Shown here piece after piece: positions 1 through 6,231 of a stretch of 7,213 nt of DNA. The translations under genes were made by a program, and so were the position numbers. The DNA comes from Pseudomonadota bacterium (GTDB taxonomy: Bacteria; Pseudomonadota; Gammaproteobacteria; Burkholderiales; SCOH01). The notes under the pieces are model-generated. The model had not been told where the DNA came from. It ran no database searches and saw nothing but the letters and a program-made list of their open reading frames with translations. The stretch is from contig JAUPTR010000087.1 in assembly GCA_030917985.1 (NCBI GenBank), forward strand, positions 1-7,213, written 5' to 3'. Positions within the stretch are counted from its first letter, which is position 1. Each line of letters starts with the position of its first letter.

Positions 1-1
1 C

Positions 2-991
2 GGCATCGGCCAGATGATCGACGAAAAAGCCATCGTCAACGCCATCGTCGGCCTGCTCGCCACTGGCGGCTCGACCAACCACACACTGCATTTGGTGGCG
101 ATTGCGCGCGCTGCCGGCATCCTCATCAACTGGGGCGATTTTGACGCGCTGTCGGGCGTGGTGCCGCTGCTGGCCAAGGTCTACCCGAATGGTGACGCCG
201 ACGTGAACCATTTCCACGCCGCTGGCGGGCTGGGCTTTTTGATTCGCGAACTGCTCGACGCCGGACTTCTGCACGACGACGTATTCACGGTGCTGGGCCA
301 CGGCCTGCGTGCCCACACGCAAGAGCCAACGTTGCAGGACGGGGAACTGCGCTGGCGCGATGCGCCACAACACAGCCTTGACCCGAAAGTGCTGCGCGCC
401 GCCAGCGAGCCGTTTACCCACGACGGTGGCTTGCGCTTGCTGCAGGGCAACCTCGGCCGTTCGGTGATCAAAGTCTCGGCGGTGAAACCGGAACACCGCG
501 TGGTGCGCGCCCCGGCGATTGTGTTTGAAAGCCAGGATGCCCTGTTGCAAGCCTACAAAGCCGGTGAGCTGCAGCGCGATTTCATCGCCGTGGTGCGCTT
601 CCAGGGCCCGCGCGCCAACGGCATGCCAGAGCTGCACAAACTCACGCCGCCACTGGCCAATCTGCAGGATGCCGGCTTCAAGGTGGCACTGGTCACCGAC
701 GGCCGCATGTCCGGCGCATCCGGCAAGGTGCCAGCGGCGATTCATGTGTCGCCAGAAGCGTTGTGCGATGGCCCGCTGGCCAAGGTGCGCGATGGCGATA
801 TGATCCTGCTGGACGCCGAGCAGGGGCTGCTGCAGGTGGACGTGAGTGATGCCGAATGGCAGGCGCGCACGCCGGCCGTGGCCGACCTCAGCGCCAACCA
901 ACACGGCATGGGCCGCGAACTGTTCGGCCTGTTCCGCGCCAATGCCACCGCGGCAGAGTTGGGCGCCAGCAGTTTCGGCGGAGAGCTGTAG
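2..991 (+). CDS. edd: 6-phosphogluconate dehydratase (Edd), 3' part; 5' end outside the window
   Basis: Edd is the Entner-Doudoroff dehydratase that turns 6-phosphogluconate into 2-keto-3-deoxy-6-phosphogluconate (KDPG) in the cytoplasm; it belongs to the IlvD/Edd Fe-S dehydratase family. The reading frame is open from base 2, so no start is visible; the 330 residues present are a little over half of the roughly 600 usual for Edd. Seen: GGSTNHTLHL near fragment residues 22-31, HFHAAGG near 70, and the family's second signature VTDGRMSGASGKVPAAIHV at about 231-249. The first signature, with cluster cysteines, lies off the left edge. Edd rather than IlvD is supported by the eda gene just downstream. 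The TAG stop at 989-991 lies inside the first inverted repeat, so that element provides the end of the gene. edd and eda are probably co-transcribed, but 255 bp of repeats separate them. Confidence 0.95.
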   Translation, partial: GIGQMIDEKAIVNAIVGLLATGGSTNHTLHLVAIARAAGILINWGDFDALSGVVPLLAKVYPNGDADVNHFHAAGGLGFLIRELLDAGLLHDDVFTVLGHGLRAHTQEPTLQDGELRWRDAPQHSLDPKVLRAASEPFTHDGGLRLLQGNLGRSVIKVSAVKPEHRVVRAPAIVFESQDALLQAYKAGELQRDFIAVVRFQGPRANGMPELHKLTPPLANLQDAGFKVALVTDGRMSGASGKVPAAIHVSPEALCDGPLAKVRDGDMILLDAEQGLLQVDVSDAEWQARTPAVADLSANQHGMGRELFGLFRANATAAELGASSFGGEL

Positions 992-1056
992 GTCGGGTTT
1001 CAACCCGACAATATCGCCTACGCTTGGCACCGCGTCGGATTGAAATCCGACCTACA
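987..1056. repeat. Paired inverted repeat A (REP-doublet-like), overlapping the edd stop codon
   Basis: The arms 987-1009 and 1034-1056 are reverse complements at 21 of 23 positions, with perfect 10-base ends TGTAGGTCGG and CCGACCTACA. Each arm is also a hairpin by itself; the left one pairs GTCGGGTT with AACCCGAC. Two small palindromes facing each other across a 24-base spacer is the layout of a REP doublet (REPIN or BIME). The edd stop codon is the TAG of the left end. No T-run follows, so it is not a classical terminator; it may stabilise or attenuate the edd-eda transcript (inference). Confidence 0.85.
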
Positions 1057-1063
1057 ATCGGCC

Positions 1064-1133
1064 GGCCTGCAGCCCGCTCTGGCATTGGCCTGCAGGCAAG
1101 GCTGTGAGCCAATGCCAGAGCGGCTTGCAGGGC
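1064..1133. repeat. Paired inverted repeat B (CTGCAG-type), copy 1
   Basis: The arms 1067-1089 and 1108-1130 are reverse complements at 21 of 23 positions and share the core CCGCTCTGGCATTGGC, with an 18-base spacer containing CTGCAGG-like sequence. It is unrelated in sequence to the repeats on either side. A diverged copy lies at 2526-2575, matching 1064-1113 at 40 of 50 positions without gaps in the same orientation, so this is a dispersed element and not a one-off hairpin. In RNA it would form a long stem-loop without a following U-tract. Confidence 0.85.
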
Positions 1134-1144
1134 ATTGAAGTTTT

Positions 1145-1202
1145 GTAGGGTGGGCAAGGTGTTGCCCACGCAAATCGGTGGGCAGCAAGCTGCCCACCCT
1201 AC
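1145..1202. repeat. Paired inverted repeat C (GTAGGGTGGGCA-type)
   Basis: The outer ends GTAGGGTGGGCA (1145-1156) and TGCCCACCCTAC (1191-1202) are perfect 12-base reverse complements. Over the full 25-base arms (1145-1169 and 1178-1202) 21 positions agree. Each arm has its own inner palindrome, GTGGGCA facing TGCCCAC, again a doublet design. It ends 44 bases before the eda start codon, so a folded structure would sit in the eda leader but would leave the ribosome-binding site free. From general knowledge, repeats of this kind occur scattered in many proteobacterial genomes; copy number here cannot be judged from one window. Confidence 0.85.
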
Positions 1203-1246
1203 CCGGATTCCGCAAAATCGCGGCAGAAGAATTCACGGAGAAACAG

Positions 1247-1882
1247 ATGTTGATCGATTCCATCCTGCGCACCTCGCCGGTCATGCCGGTGATTGTCATC
1301 GACCAGGTCGAACAGGCCGTCCCGCTGGCCAAAGCGCTGCTGGCTGGCGGCATTCGCGTGCTGGAAGTGACATTGCGCACTCCCGCCGCGCTCGAAGGTG
1401 TACGCCGCATCCGCGCCGAAGTGCCGGACGCCATCGTCGGCACCGGCACCGTCACCAACCCGACCGAGCTGCAAGCCAGCATCGCTGCTGGTGCGGTATT
1501 CGCCGTCAGCCCCGGCCTGACGCCCGCGCTGCTGGCGGCAGCCAAGGATGGACCGATTCCGCTGCTGCCGGGCGTGATGACGCCATCCGAACTGATGCAG
1601 GCACGCGACGCCGGCTTCACCCACCTGAAACTATTCCCCGCCGTCCCCGCTGGCGGCATCAAACTGCTGCAGGCTTTCAATGGCCCGTTCCCCGACATCA
1701 GATTCTGCCCCACCGGCGGCATCTCGCTGCAAACCGCGCCGGATTATCTGGCGCTGCCGAATGTGTTGTGTGTCGGTGGCTCGTGGCTGACGCCGAAGGA
1801 GATGCTGGAGAAGGGCGATTGGGCGGGGATTACGGCGTTGGCAAGGCAGGCGAGTGGGTTGGCTGTCGGCAGCAAGCGGTAG
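1247..1882 (+). CDS. eda: KDPG aldolase (2-dehydro-3-deoxy-phosphogluconate aldolase)
   Basis: Eda is a cytoplasmic class I (Schiff-base) aldolase that splits KDPG into pyruvate and glyceraldehyde-3-phosphate, the last step of the Entner-Doudoroff pathway; many family members also act on 4-hydroxy-2-oxoglutarate. The 211 residues match the usual length (E. coli about 213). Seen: VLEVTLRT, giving Glu40 and Arg44, and GFTHLKLFPA, giving Lys128 as the Schiff-base lysine; these correspond to E. coli Glu45, Arg49 and Lys133. Also visible are GTGTV (65-69), SPGLTP (88-93), and CPTGGIS near 165, which belongs to the phosphate site. The ATG at 1247 was chosen because GGAG lies 6 bases upstream and the family begins near it; an in-frame GTG at 1178 would add 23 residues coded by repeat C and is unlikely. 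The stop faces the toxin gene across 43 bp. Confidence 0.97.
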   Translation: MLIDSILRTSPVMPVIVIDQVEQAVPLAKALLAGGIRVLEVTLRTPAALEGVRRIRAEVPDAIVGTGTVTNPTELQASIAAGAVFAVSPGLTPALLAAAKDGPIPLLPGVMTPSELMQARDAGFTHLKLFPAVPAGGIKLLQAFNGPFPDIRFCPTGGISLQTAPDYLALPNVLCVGGSWLTPKEMLEKGDWAGITALARQASGLAVGSKR

Positions 1883-1925
1883 CCGCCTGCCCGCTGGCTG
1901 CGTTGCCATTGGGTTCGCAGCGGGT

Positions 1926-2219
1926 TCAGCTGCGATGACGCCAGTATCCCGGCCGGCGCCGATGATGGGCCAGCGCGACGATCAGCAGCTGGCCGGTTTG
2001 CGCTCGATAGACCACGTTGAATGGAAACCTGCGCAGCGCAAAGCGACGGGTTTCTGCTATCCAGACACTCCCCAGCTCCGGTTGCCCGGCCAGCAATGTA
2101 AGCACTCGTTCAAATTCGGCAAGCAAGGCGGCACCCAGCTGCCGGTTGGCTTGAGTGGCGTAGAAGATTGCCGCCGCCTGCAACTCTTCGGCTGCGGCGG
2201 GGTGCAGGACGATATTCAC
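1926..2219 (-). CDS. RelE/ParE-superfamily toxin
   Basis: This is a 97-residue protein of the RelE/ParE toxin fold, probably the toxin of a type II toxin-antitoxin pair. Seen: an N-terminal beta strand and helix region (HPAAAEELQAAAIFYATQ, from residue 7), then PELG (47-50), RRFPFNVVYR (63-72), and the C-terminal strand VALAHHRRRPGYW (81-93). This order is characteristic of ParE-like members. RelE-like members cleave mRNA on the ribosome while ParE-like members poison gyrase; sequence alone does not decide the target, though RRPGYW favours the ParE-like group. The start is GTG at 2219, whose GTGA overlaps the antitoxin TGA stop, and there is no clear Shine-Dalgarno sequence, so translation is probably coupled to the antitoxin. 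The gene is intact and convergent with eda. Confidence 0.88.
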   Translation of the reverse strand: MNIVLHPAAAEELQAAAIFYATQANRQLGAALLAEFERVLTLLAGQPELGSVWIAETRRFALRRFPFNVVYRAQTGQLLIVALAHHRRRPGYWRHRS

Positions 2220-2440
2220 TTGATCGCGGCGCGGGCCTGTGCCAGAGCCGTTTGCAAGGCCACAGTGCCGCTTGCTCCGCTGTCGATATCGGCTAAACGG
2301 CTGGCCACTTCGGCCGCCCAGGCGGCGTCGTTTTCCGCATCCTGATCCAGGCTGGCCAGCAGGTGTTCGGCCAGCAGCGCCCGTTCGCCGGCTGGCAGTT
2401 TGAGAGCTTCCGCTTCGACGATTTCCAGAGGGGTGGGCAT
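2216..2440 (-). CDS. Antitoxin, addiction-module component family (PF09720-like)
   Basis: This 74-residue, helix-rich protein lies immediately upstream of the RelE/ParE toxin and is probably its antitoxin. Near the N-terminus it has EALKLPAGERALLAEHLLASLD (residues 11-32), matching the pattern of the putative addiction-module component family (PF09720/TIGR02574), small antitoxins usually paired with ParE-like toxins. The acidic middle (DQDAENDAAWAAEV) and C-terminal helix ending ALAQARAAIK fit a toxin-wrapping segment. The ATG at 2440 was chosen because GGAG lies 8 bases upstream; the frame stays open further upstream but only with sequence derived from repeat B copy 2. It shares four bases (GTGA) with the toxin gene. 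Such pairs often repress their own promoter; a candidate operator is listed separately. Confidence 0.85.
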   Translation of the reverse strand: MPTPLEIVEAEALKLPAGERALLAEHLLASLDQDAENDAAWAAEVASRLADIDSGASGTVALQTALAQARAAIK

Positions 2441-2467
2441 GGCAAAAGCTCCAATGGGATTTGTTTT

Positions 2468-2498
2468 ATTGTAGCGCGCCTTGTTGTGATAAAGCGCG
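2468..2498 (-). promoter_or_regulatory. Candidate promoter and operator of the toxin-antitoxin operon
   Basis: On the minus strand TACAAT (2468-2473) is a five-of-six match to a -10 box, 27 bases before the antitoxin ATG. The -35 region is poor. Two AGCGCG hexamers on the plus strand (2473-2478 and 2493-2498) are exactly 20 bases apart, about two helical turns, and cover the -10/-35 spacer. That arrangement could bind the antitoxin-toxin complex for autorepression, but this is inference from position and spacing only. Confidence 0.35.
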
Positions 2499-2525
2499 AT
2501 GCCATGCCGCAGGAGTCGCTTTGCC

Positions 2526-2575
2526 GCCCTGCTGCCCGCTCTGGTATTGCCCTGCAGCCCGGCCTGCAAGCCAAT
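2526..2575. repeat. Repeat B, copy 2 (diverged, right arm decayed)
   Basis: This stretch aligns without gaps to 1064-1113, with 40 of 50 bases identical in the same orientation, including the shared block GCCCGCTCTGG and the later CCTGCAG and GCCAAT. The right arm breaks down after GCCAAT, so the stem is shorter and imperfect compared with copy 1. It lies in the spacer between the antitoxin and the tryptophan synthase gene. Together with copy 1 it brackets eda and the toxin-antitoxin operon. Confidence 0.75.
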
Positions 2576-2690
2576 ATGGATGCGCCTTCCAGCCATGCCA
2601 TCCAGCACTGTTGCCGCCCATTGATCCCGGTCAAATCCTCCAGCGCCGATCGCTACCAGAATGGCCGGCTCGACAAGGAGGAGCCCAGCA

Positions 2691-4043
2691 ATGCAACAGA
2701 CCAAGATTCTGCTCGACGAACACGAGATTCCCACCCACTGGTACAACGTCGTCGCCGACATGCCCAATCCGCCGTCGGCACCGCTGGGGCCGGATGGGCA
2801 GCCGATCAGCCCGGCGATGATGCAGGCGATTTTCCCCGACAACATCATCGAGCAGGAGATGTCGGCGCAGCGCTGGATCGAGATCCCCGCCGAGGTGCGG
2901 CAAGCATTGACCATGTGGCGGCCGGCGCCGCTGTTCCGCGCGCATCGGCTGGAAGCCGCGCTCGGTACGCCGGCGAAGATTTTCTACAAATACGAAGGCG
3001 TCAGCCCGGCCGGGTCGCACAAGCTGAATTCGGCGGTGGCGCAGGCGTATTACAACCGCGAGGCCGGCATCCGCCGCCTGACCACCGAAACCGGCGCCGG
3101 GCAGTGGGGCTCGTCGCTGGCGCTGGCGGGGCAAATGTTCGGCATCGATATCCGTATCTACATGGTCAACGTCAGTTACCAGCAAAAGCCGTTCCGCCGC
3201 TCGATGATGCAGACCTGGGGCGCCGAGGTGCTGGCCAGCCCGACCCATCTCACCGAATTCGGCCGCAAAATTCTCGCTGAAGATCCGAATAGCCCCGGCT
3301 CGCTGGGGATTGCCATTTCCGAAGCGGTGGAAGAAGCCGCATCACGCGCCGATACCAAATATTCGCTTGGTTCGGTGCTGAACCACGTGTTGCTGCATCA
3401 GACGGTGATCGGGCTGGAGGCGAAAAAGCAGCTGGAGAAAATCGGCGAATATCCGGACATGGTATTTGCGCCGTGTGGCGGCGGTTCCAACTTCGGCGGG
3501 CTGGCGTTCCCGTTCCTGGCTGACAACGCCGCCGGCAAAAAGGTGCGGCTGGTGGCAGTGGAGCCCACTTCGTGCCCGAGCCTGACACGCGGCCACTATG
3601 CCTACGACTTCGGCGATTCGGCAGGGATGACGCCGCTGACGTTGCAATACACGCTTGGCCACGATTTCATGCCGCCGTCGATCCATGCTGGCGGGCTGCG
3701 TTATCACGGCGCGTCGGCGCTGGTGTCGCAGCTGTACCATGAGAAACTGATCGAGGCAGTGGCGGTGCCGCAGGTGGCAACATTTGACGCAGGCGTACAG
3801 TTTGCCCGCGCTGAAGGCATTATCCCGGCGCCGGAATCCTGCCACGCGATCCGCGCGGTGCTGGATGAGGCGCTGCGTTGCAAGGCCAGCGGCGAGCCAA
3901 AAACCTTGTTGTTCAATCTGTCCGGTCACGGTCATTTTGATATGGCGGCTTACGACAAATATTTTGCCGGCAAGCTGGAGGATTACGACTATCCGCAAGA
4001 GGCCATCGAGGCGGCGCTGGAGCGGCTGCCGAAGGTGAAATAA
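2691..4043 (+). CDS. trpB2: Tryptophan synthase beta chain, TrpB2 (TrpB-like) type
   Basis: A PLP-dependent fold-type II enzyme that condenses indole with L-serine to give L-tryptophan. The 450 residues fit the longer TrpB2 branch (TIGR01415-like) better than classical TrpB of about 400. TrpB2-like features: an N-terminal extension with HWYNVVADMPNPP (16-28), WRPAPLFRAHRLE (76-88), and SPAGSHKLNSA (105-115), with Lys111 the likely PLP lysine. ETGAGQWGSS (133-142) contains the catalytic glutamate Glu133; CGGGSNFGG (262-270) is the PLP phosphate loop. EPTSCPSLTRG (291-301) is typical of TrpB2, and LSGHGHFD (410-417) contains the serine near the PLP ring nitrogen. The ATG at 2691 follows AAGGAGG with 9 bases between; the in-frame ATG at 2661 has no such site. 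No trpA or other trp gene is adjacent, so the enzyme probably uses free indole or a distant partner (inference). A strong terminator follows directly. Confidence 0.93.
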   Translation: MQQTKILLDEHEIPTHWYNVVADMPNPPSAPLGPDGQPISPAMMQAIFPDNIIEQEMSAQRWIEIPAEVRQALTMWRPAPLFRAHRLEAALGTPAKIFYKYEGVSPAGSHKLNSAVAQAYYNREAGIRRLTTETGAGQWGSSLALAGQMFGIDIRIYMVNVSYQQKPFRRSMMQTWGAEVLASPTHLTEFGRKILAEDPNSPGSLGIAISEAVEEAASRADTKYSLGSVLNHVLLHQTVIGLEAKKQLEKIGEYPDMVFAPCGGGSNFGGLAFPFLADNAAGKKVRLVAVEPTSCPSLTRGHYAYDFGDSAGMTPLTLQYTLGHDFMPPSIHAGGLRYHGASALVSQLYHEKLIEAVAVPQVATFDAGVQFARAEGIIPAPESCHAIRAVLDEALRCKASGEPKTLLFNLSGHGHFDMAAYDKYFAGKLEDYDYPQEAIEAALERLPKVK

Positions 4044-4053
4044 GCCGCTTTGC

Positions 4054-4093
4054 CCAGTAAAAAGGCCCGGAATTTTCCGGGCCTTTTTACTGG
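4054..4093. terminator. Bidirectional rho-independent terminator between trpB2 and yidB
   Basis: Two perfect 19-base complementary arms (4054-4072 and 4075-4093) enclose a 2-base centre, extending to a 4-base TTTT loop if the closing pair does not form. The GC core GGCCCGG/CCGGGCC is flanked by A5 on one side and T5 on the other, so it reads as a hairpin plus U-run from both strands. It lies 10 bases after the trpB2 stop and 14 bases beyond the yidB stop, and can serve both convergent genes. Confidence 0.95.
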
Positions 4094-4107
4094 CTGACAG
4101 CAGGGTG

Positions 4108-4497
4108 TCAGCCGAACAGTTTGCCTTTCAGCAGATCCAGCCCCTGTTCCAGCAGGCCGCCGCCTTCGATGCTGCCGTTAGGGGTGAGTTTGTCGACCAC
4201 TTGCGGCAGCAATTGCGCCAGACTGCCGGCAGCCTGATCGGGCGACAGGCCGAGCTTGGCGGCGATCTGGCTGATTTGTTCATTGCCCAGCACCTGTTGC
4301 AGTGCTTCGGCGGATACCGGCAGATTTTCGCCGGTGCCTACCCACGACGCAGCGACGTCCCTCAGGCCTCCGTTCTGCAATTTCTGCACCAAGCCACCCA
4401 GTCCGCCTTGTTGGTCGATCAGATTGCTGATTGCGCTCATCGCTTCACTGCTGCCACCTTGCCCGAGCATGCTGCCCAGTTGATCGAGTAAACCCAT
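4108..4497 (-). CDS. yidB: YidB-like DUF937 family protein
   Basis: This 129-residue, glycine- and leucine-rich protein resembles E. coli YidB and the DUF937 family, whose biochemical function is not established. Seen: the N-terminus MGLLDQLGSMLGQ, a small-residue and Gln/Gly stretch QQGGLGGLVQKLQNGGL (29-45), and SWVGTGENLPVS (51-62). Next comes LQQVLGNEQISQIAAKLGLS (66-85), the recognisable core of the family, and then AGSLAQLLPQVVDKLTPNG (90-108) and a short amphipathic C-terminal helix. There is no signal peptide or transmembrane segment, so it is probably soluble. The ATG at 4497 was chosen because AGGAG lies 7 bases upstream and the family starts with MGLLD; the frame is open further upstream but unlike the family. 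It is a single-gene unit between two terminators. Confidence 0.85.
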   Translation of the reverse strand: MGLLDQLGSMLGQGGSSEAMSAISNLIDQQGGLGGLVQKLQNGGLRDVAASWVGTGENLPVSAEALQQVLGNEQISQIAAKLGLSPDQAAGSLAQLLPQVVDKLTPNGSIEGGGLLEQGLDLLKGKLFG

Positions 4498-4587
4498 GAT
4501 TCTTCTCCTGCGTGGTTGAAATGGAATCACTGATAAGTTTAGTGCGCTCAGGCGCGGAAAAATATGCCCGTCCGGCAGCCAGGATGC

Positions 4588-4615
4588 AAAAAGAAAAAGG
4601 CCGGATGAACCGGCC
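4588..4615 (-). terminator. Rho-independent terminator of glpD
   Basis: Read on the minus strand, GGCCGG (4615-4610) pairs with CCGGCC (4604-4599) around a 5-base loop and is followed by TTTTTCTTTTT (4598-4588). It starts 24 bases past the glpD stop. It should isolate glpD from yidB, which lies in the same direction about 90 bases further on. Confidence 0.88.
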
Positions 4616-4639
4616 ATTTTCACTGGAGTTGGCGGTGAA

Positions 4640-6184
4640 TCAGCCTGCCAGTTGCTGTAGCGGCTCGATGCGGACATGGTGGCCGCTGATGTTGGCCTGG
4701 AACCATTCATCGAATGCCAATACCTGATCGGCGTTCAGATGCAGGCCGAGTTTGCTGCGGCGCCAGAGGATATCTTCTGCGCTGCGTGCCCATTCCCTGG
4801 CAACCAGAAACTCGACTTCGCGCTGATACAGGTCGGCACCGAAATGCTGGCCGAGATCGGCAAGGCTGCTGGCGCCACGCAGGATATCGTTGACGCGGCC
4901 ACCGTAGGCACGCGCCAGGCGCTTGGCCATGCGTGCCGGCAGCCACGGGTTGCGCAATTGCAGGCTGGCGAGAAATTCGTTGAAGTCGCCGATATCGCCA
5001 CCCGGCAGCGGCGCCAGTTCCTGTGCCTTGGCGCGCAGCTTGAAGAACGGCGCCAGATCGCGGATCGCATGCAGGGCCAGTTGGCGGTAGGTGGTGATTT
5101 TGCCGCCGAAAATCGACAGCACCGGCGTCTGGCCATTGTCGTGGCGCAGCGAGAATACGTAATCGCGGGTGACGGCCGACGGGTTGTCGGAGTCGTCGTC
5201 ATACAGCGGACGCACGCCGGAGTAGGTCCAGACGATGTCCTGCGTGGTCACCGGTTTGTTGAAATATTCGCTCACCAGCTGGCACAGGTATTCCGATTCT
5301 TCCTGCTCGATCGCCACGTGCGCCGGGTCGTCGGTGTAGGGCACATCGGTGGTGCCAATCAGGCTGAAATCGTTTTCGTAGGGGATAACGAAGGCGATGC
5401 GGTTGTCGTGGTTTTGCAGGATGTAGGCCTGATCACCTTCATACAGCTTGGGCACCACGATGTGGCTGCCCTTGATCAGGCGCACGCCTTTCTTGGTGCG
5501 CACGCCGAGCTTCTGTTTCAGCACGTCTTCCACCCACGGGCCGGCGGCGTTGACGATACCTTTGGCGAACACGGTTTGCGCCACGCCGGTGTCTACATCC
5601 ACCATGCGTGCACGCCAGATGTTGCCGACTTTTTCAGCCGCTTCGATACGGGTGCGGGTGAGGATTTTGGCGCCATGTTCCTGCGCCTGCAGTGCGTTCA
5701 GCAGCACCAGGCGCGCATCGTCCACCCAGCAGTCCGAGTATTCGAAACCACGCACAAATTCGTTTTTCAGCGGCTCGCCCTGCTGGCTCTTGCGCAGATT
5801 CAGCGATCTGGAAGCGGGCAGGATTTTGCGGCCACCGAGGTGGTCGTACATGAACAGGCCGGCGCGGATCATCCAGGTCGGGCGTAATGCCTTGTGGTGT
5901 GGCAGCACAAAACGCAGTGGTTTGATGATGTGTGGCGCCATCTGCAGCAGCACTTCTCGCTCGGTGAGGGCTTCGCGCACCAGGCGGAATTCGTAATATT
6001 CGAGGTAGCGCAGGCCGCCGTGGATCAGTTTGCTGGAGCGTGACGACGTGCCCGAGGCCAGGTCGTTCTGCTCACACAACACAATGCTCAGGCCGCGTTG
6101 TGCCGCTTCGTTGGCAATGCCAACACCATTGATGCCGCCACCTATCACCAGCAAGTCGTAGACCAGATTTTCCACAGTACCCAT
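4640..6184 (-). CDS. glpD: Aerobic glycerol-3-phosphate dehydrogenase
   Basis: GlpD is a FAD-dependent, membrane-associated enzyme that oxidises sn-glycerol-3-phosphate to dihydroxyacetone phosphate and reduces quinone in the respiratory chain. The 514 residues are close to E. coli GlpD (501), with similarity along the length. Seen: the Rossmann FAD motif VIGGGINGVGIANEAAQRG (13-31) and the family stretch SSKLIHGGLRYLE (50-62). GFEYSDCWVDDARL (146-159) and RLIKGSHIVVP (235-245) follow, then WTYSGVRPL (319-327), TRDY (339-342) and FGGKITTYR (359-367). Arg325, Arg340 and Lys362 match the substrate-site residues Arg317, Arg332 and Lys354 of E. coli at a constant offset of 8. The C-terminal cap ends in WRRSKLGLHLN (474-484). 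The ATG at 6184 starts 14 residues before the first glycine of the FAD motif; GAGG lies about 13 bases upstream, so the ribosome site is weak. No glpF, glpK or glpR is adjacent. Confidence 0.97.
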   Translation of the reverse strand: MGTVENLVYDLLVIGGGINGVGIANEAAQRGLSIVLCEQNDLASGTSSRSSKLIHGGLRYLEYYEFRLVREALTEREVLLQMAPHIIKPLRFVLPHHKALRPTWMIRAGLFMYDHLGGRKILPASRSLNLRKSQQGEPLKNEFVRGFEYSDCWVDDARLVLLNALQAQEHGAKILTRTRIEAAEKVGNIWRARMVDVDTGVAQTVFAKGIVNAAGPWVEDVLKQKLGVRTKKGVRLIKGSHIVVPKLYEGDQAYILQNHDNRIAFVIPYENDFSLIGTTDVPYTDDPAHVAIEQEESEYLCQLVSEYFNKPVTTQDIVWTYSGVRPLYDDDSDNPSAVTRDYVFSLRHDNGQTPVLSIFGGKITTYRQLALHAIRDLAPFFKLRAKAQELAPLPGGDIGDFNEFLASLQLRNPWLPARMAKRLARAYGGRVNDILRGASSLADLGQHFGADLYQREVEFLVAREWARSAEDILWRRSKLGLHLNADQVLAFDEWFQANISGHHVRIEPLQQLAG

Positions 6185-6231
6185 CGCTATTCCAGACCTC
6201 TATCAGCAGTATGGTATGTCGGTGATTTGAT

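Noticed and set aside
987..1202. CRISPR array or tRNA cluster suggested by repeated hairpins
   Set aside because: The three elements differ in sequence, are themselves inverted repeats, and have no regular unique spacers or tRNA cloverleaf.
1178..1246. Earlier in-frame GTG start for eda
   Set aside because: The extra 23 residues would be coded by repeat C and its flank, have no family counterpart, and a good GGAG precedes the ATG at 1247.
1890..1924. Hairpin CCCGCTG/CAGCGGG between eda and the toxin gene as a terminator
   Set aside because: The stem is only 7 bp, the loop is 21 bases, and no T-run follows on either strand, so the convergent genes have no clear intrinsic terminator here.
2661..2690. 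Earlier in-frame ATG for trpB2
   Set aside because: It has no ribosome-binding site, while the ATG at 2691 has AAGGAGG at suitable spacing.
2576..2690. Sigma-70 promoter for trpB2
   Set aside because: No -35/-10 pair with acceptable spacing stood out in the spacer, although the gene must be transcribed from somewhere here or further upstream.
4498..4587. Promoter for yidB around TAAACT/TTATCA on the minus strand
   Set aside because: The possible -10 boxes lack any convincing -35 partner, so it was not called as a feature.
4676..5887. Long open frame of about 400 codons on the plus strand
   Set aside because: It lies fully antisense to glpD, which has complete family motifs; its peptide is a reverse-complement shadow of GC-rich codons, with no recognisable domain.
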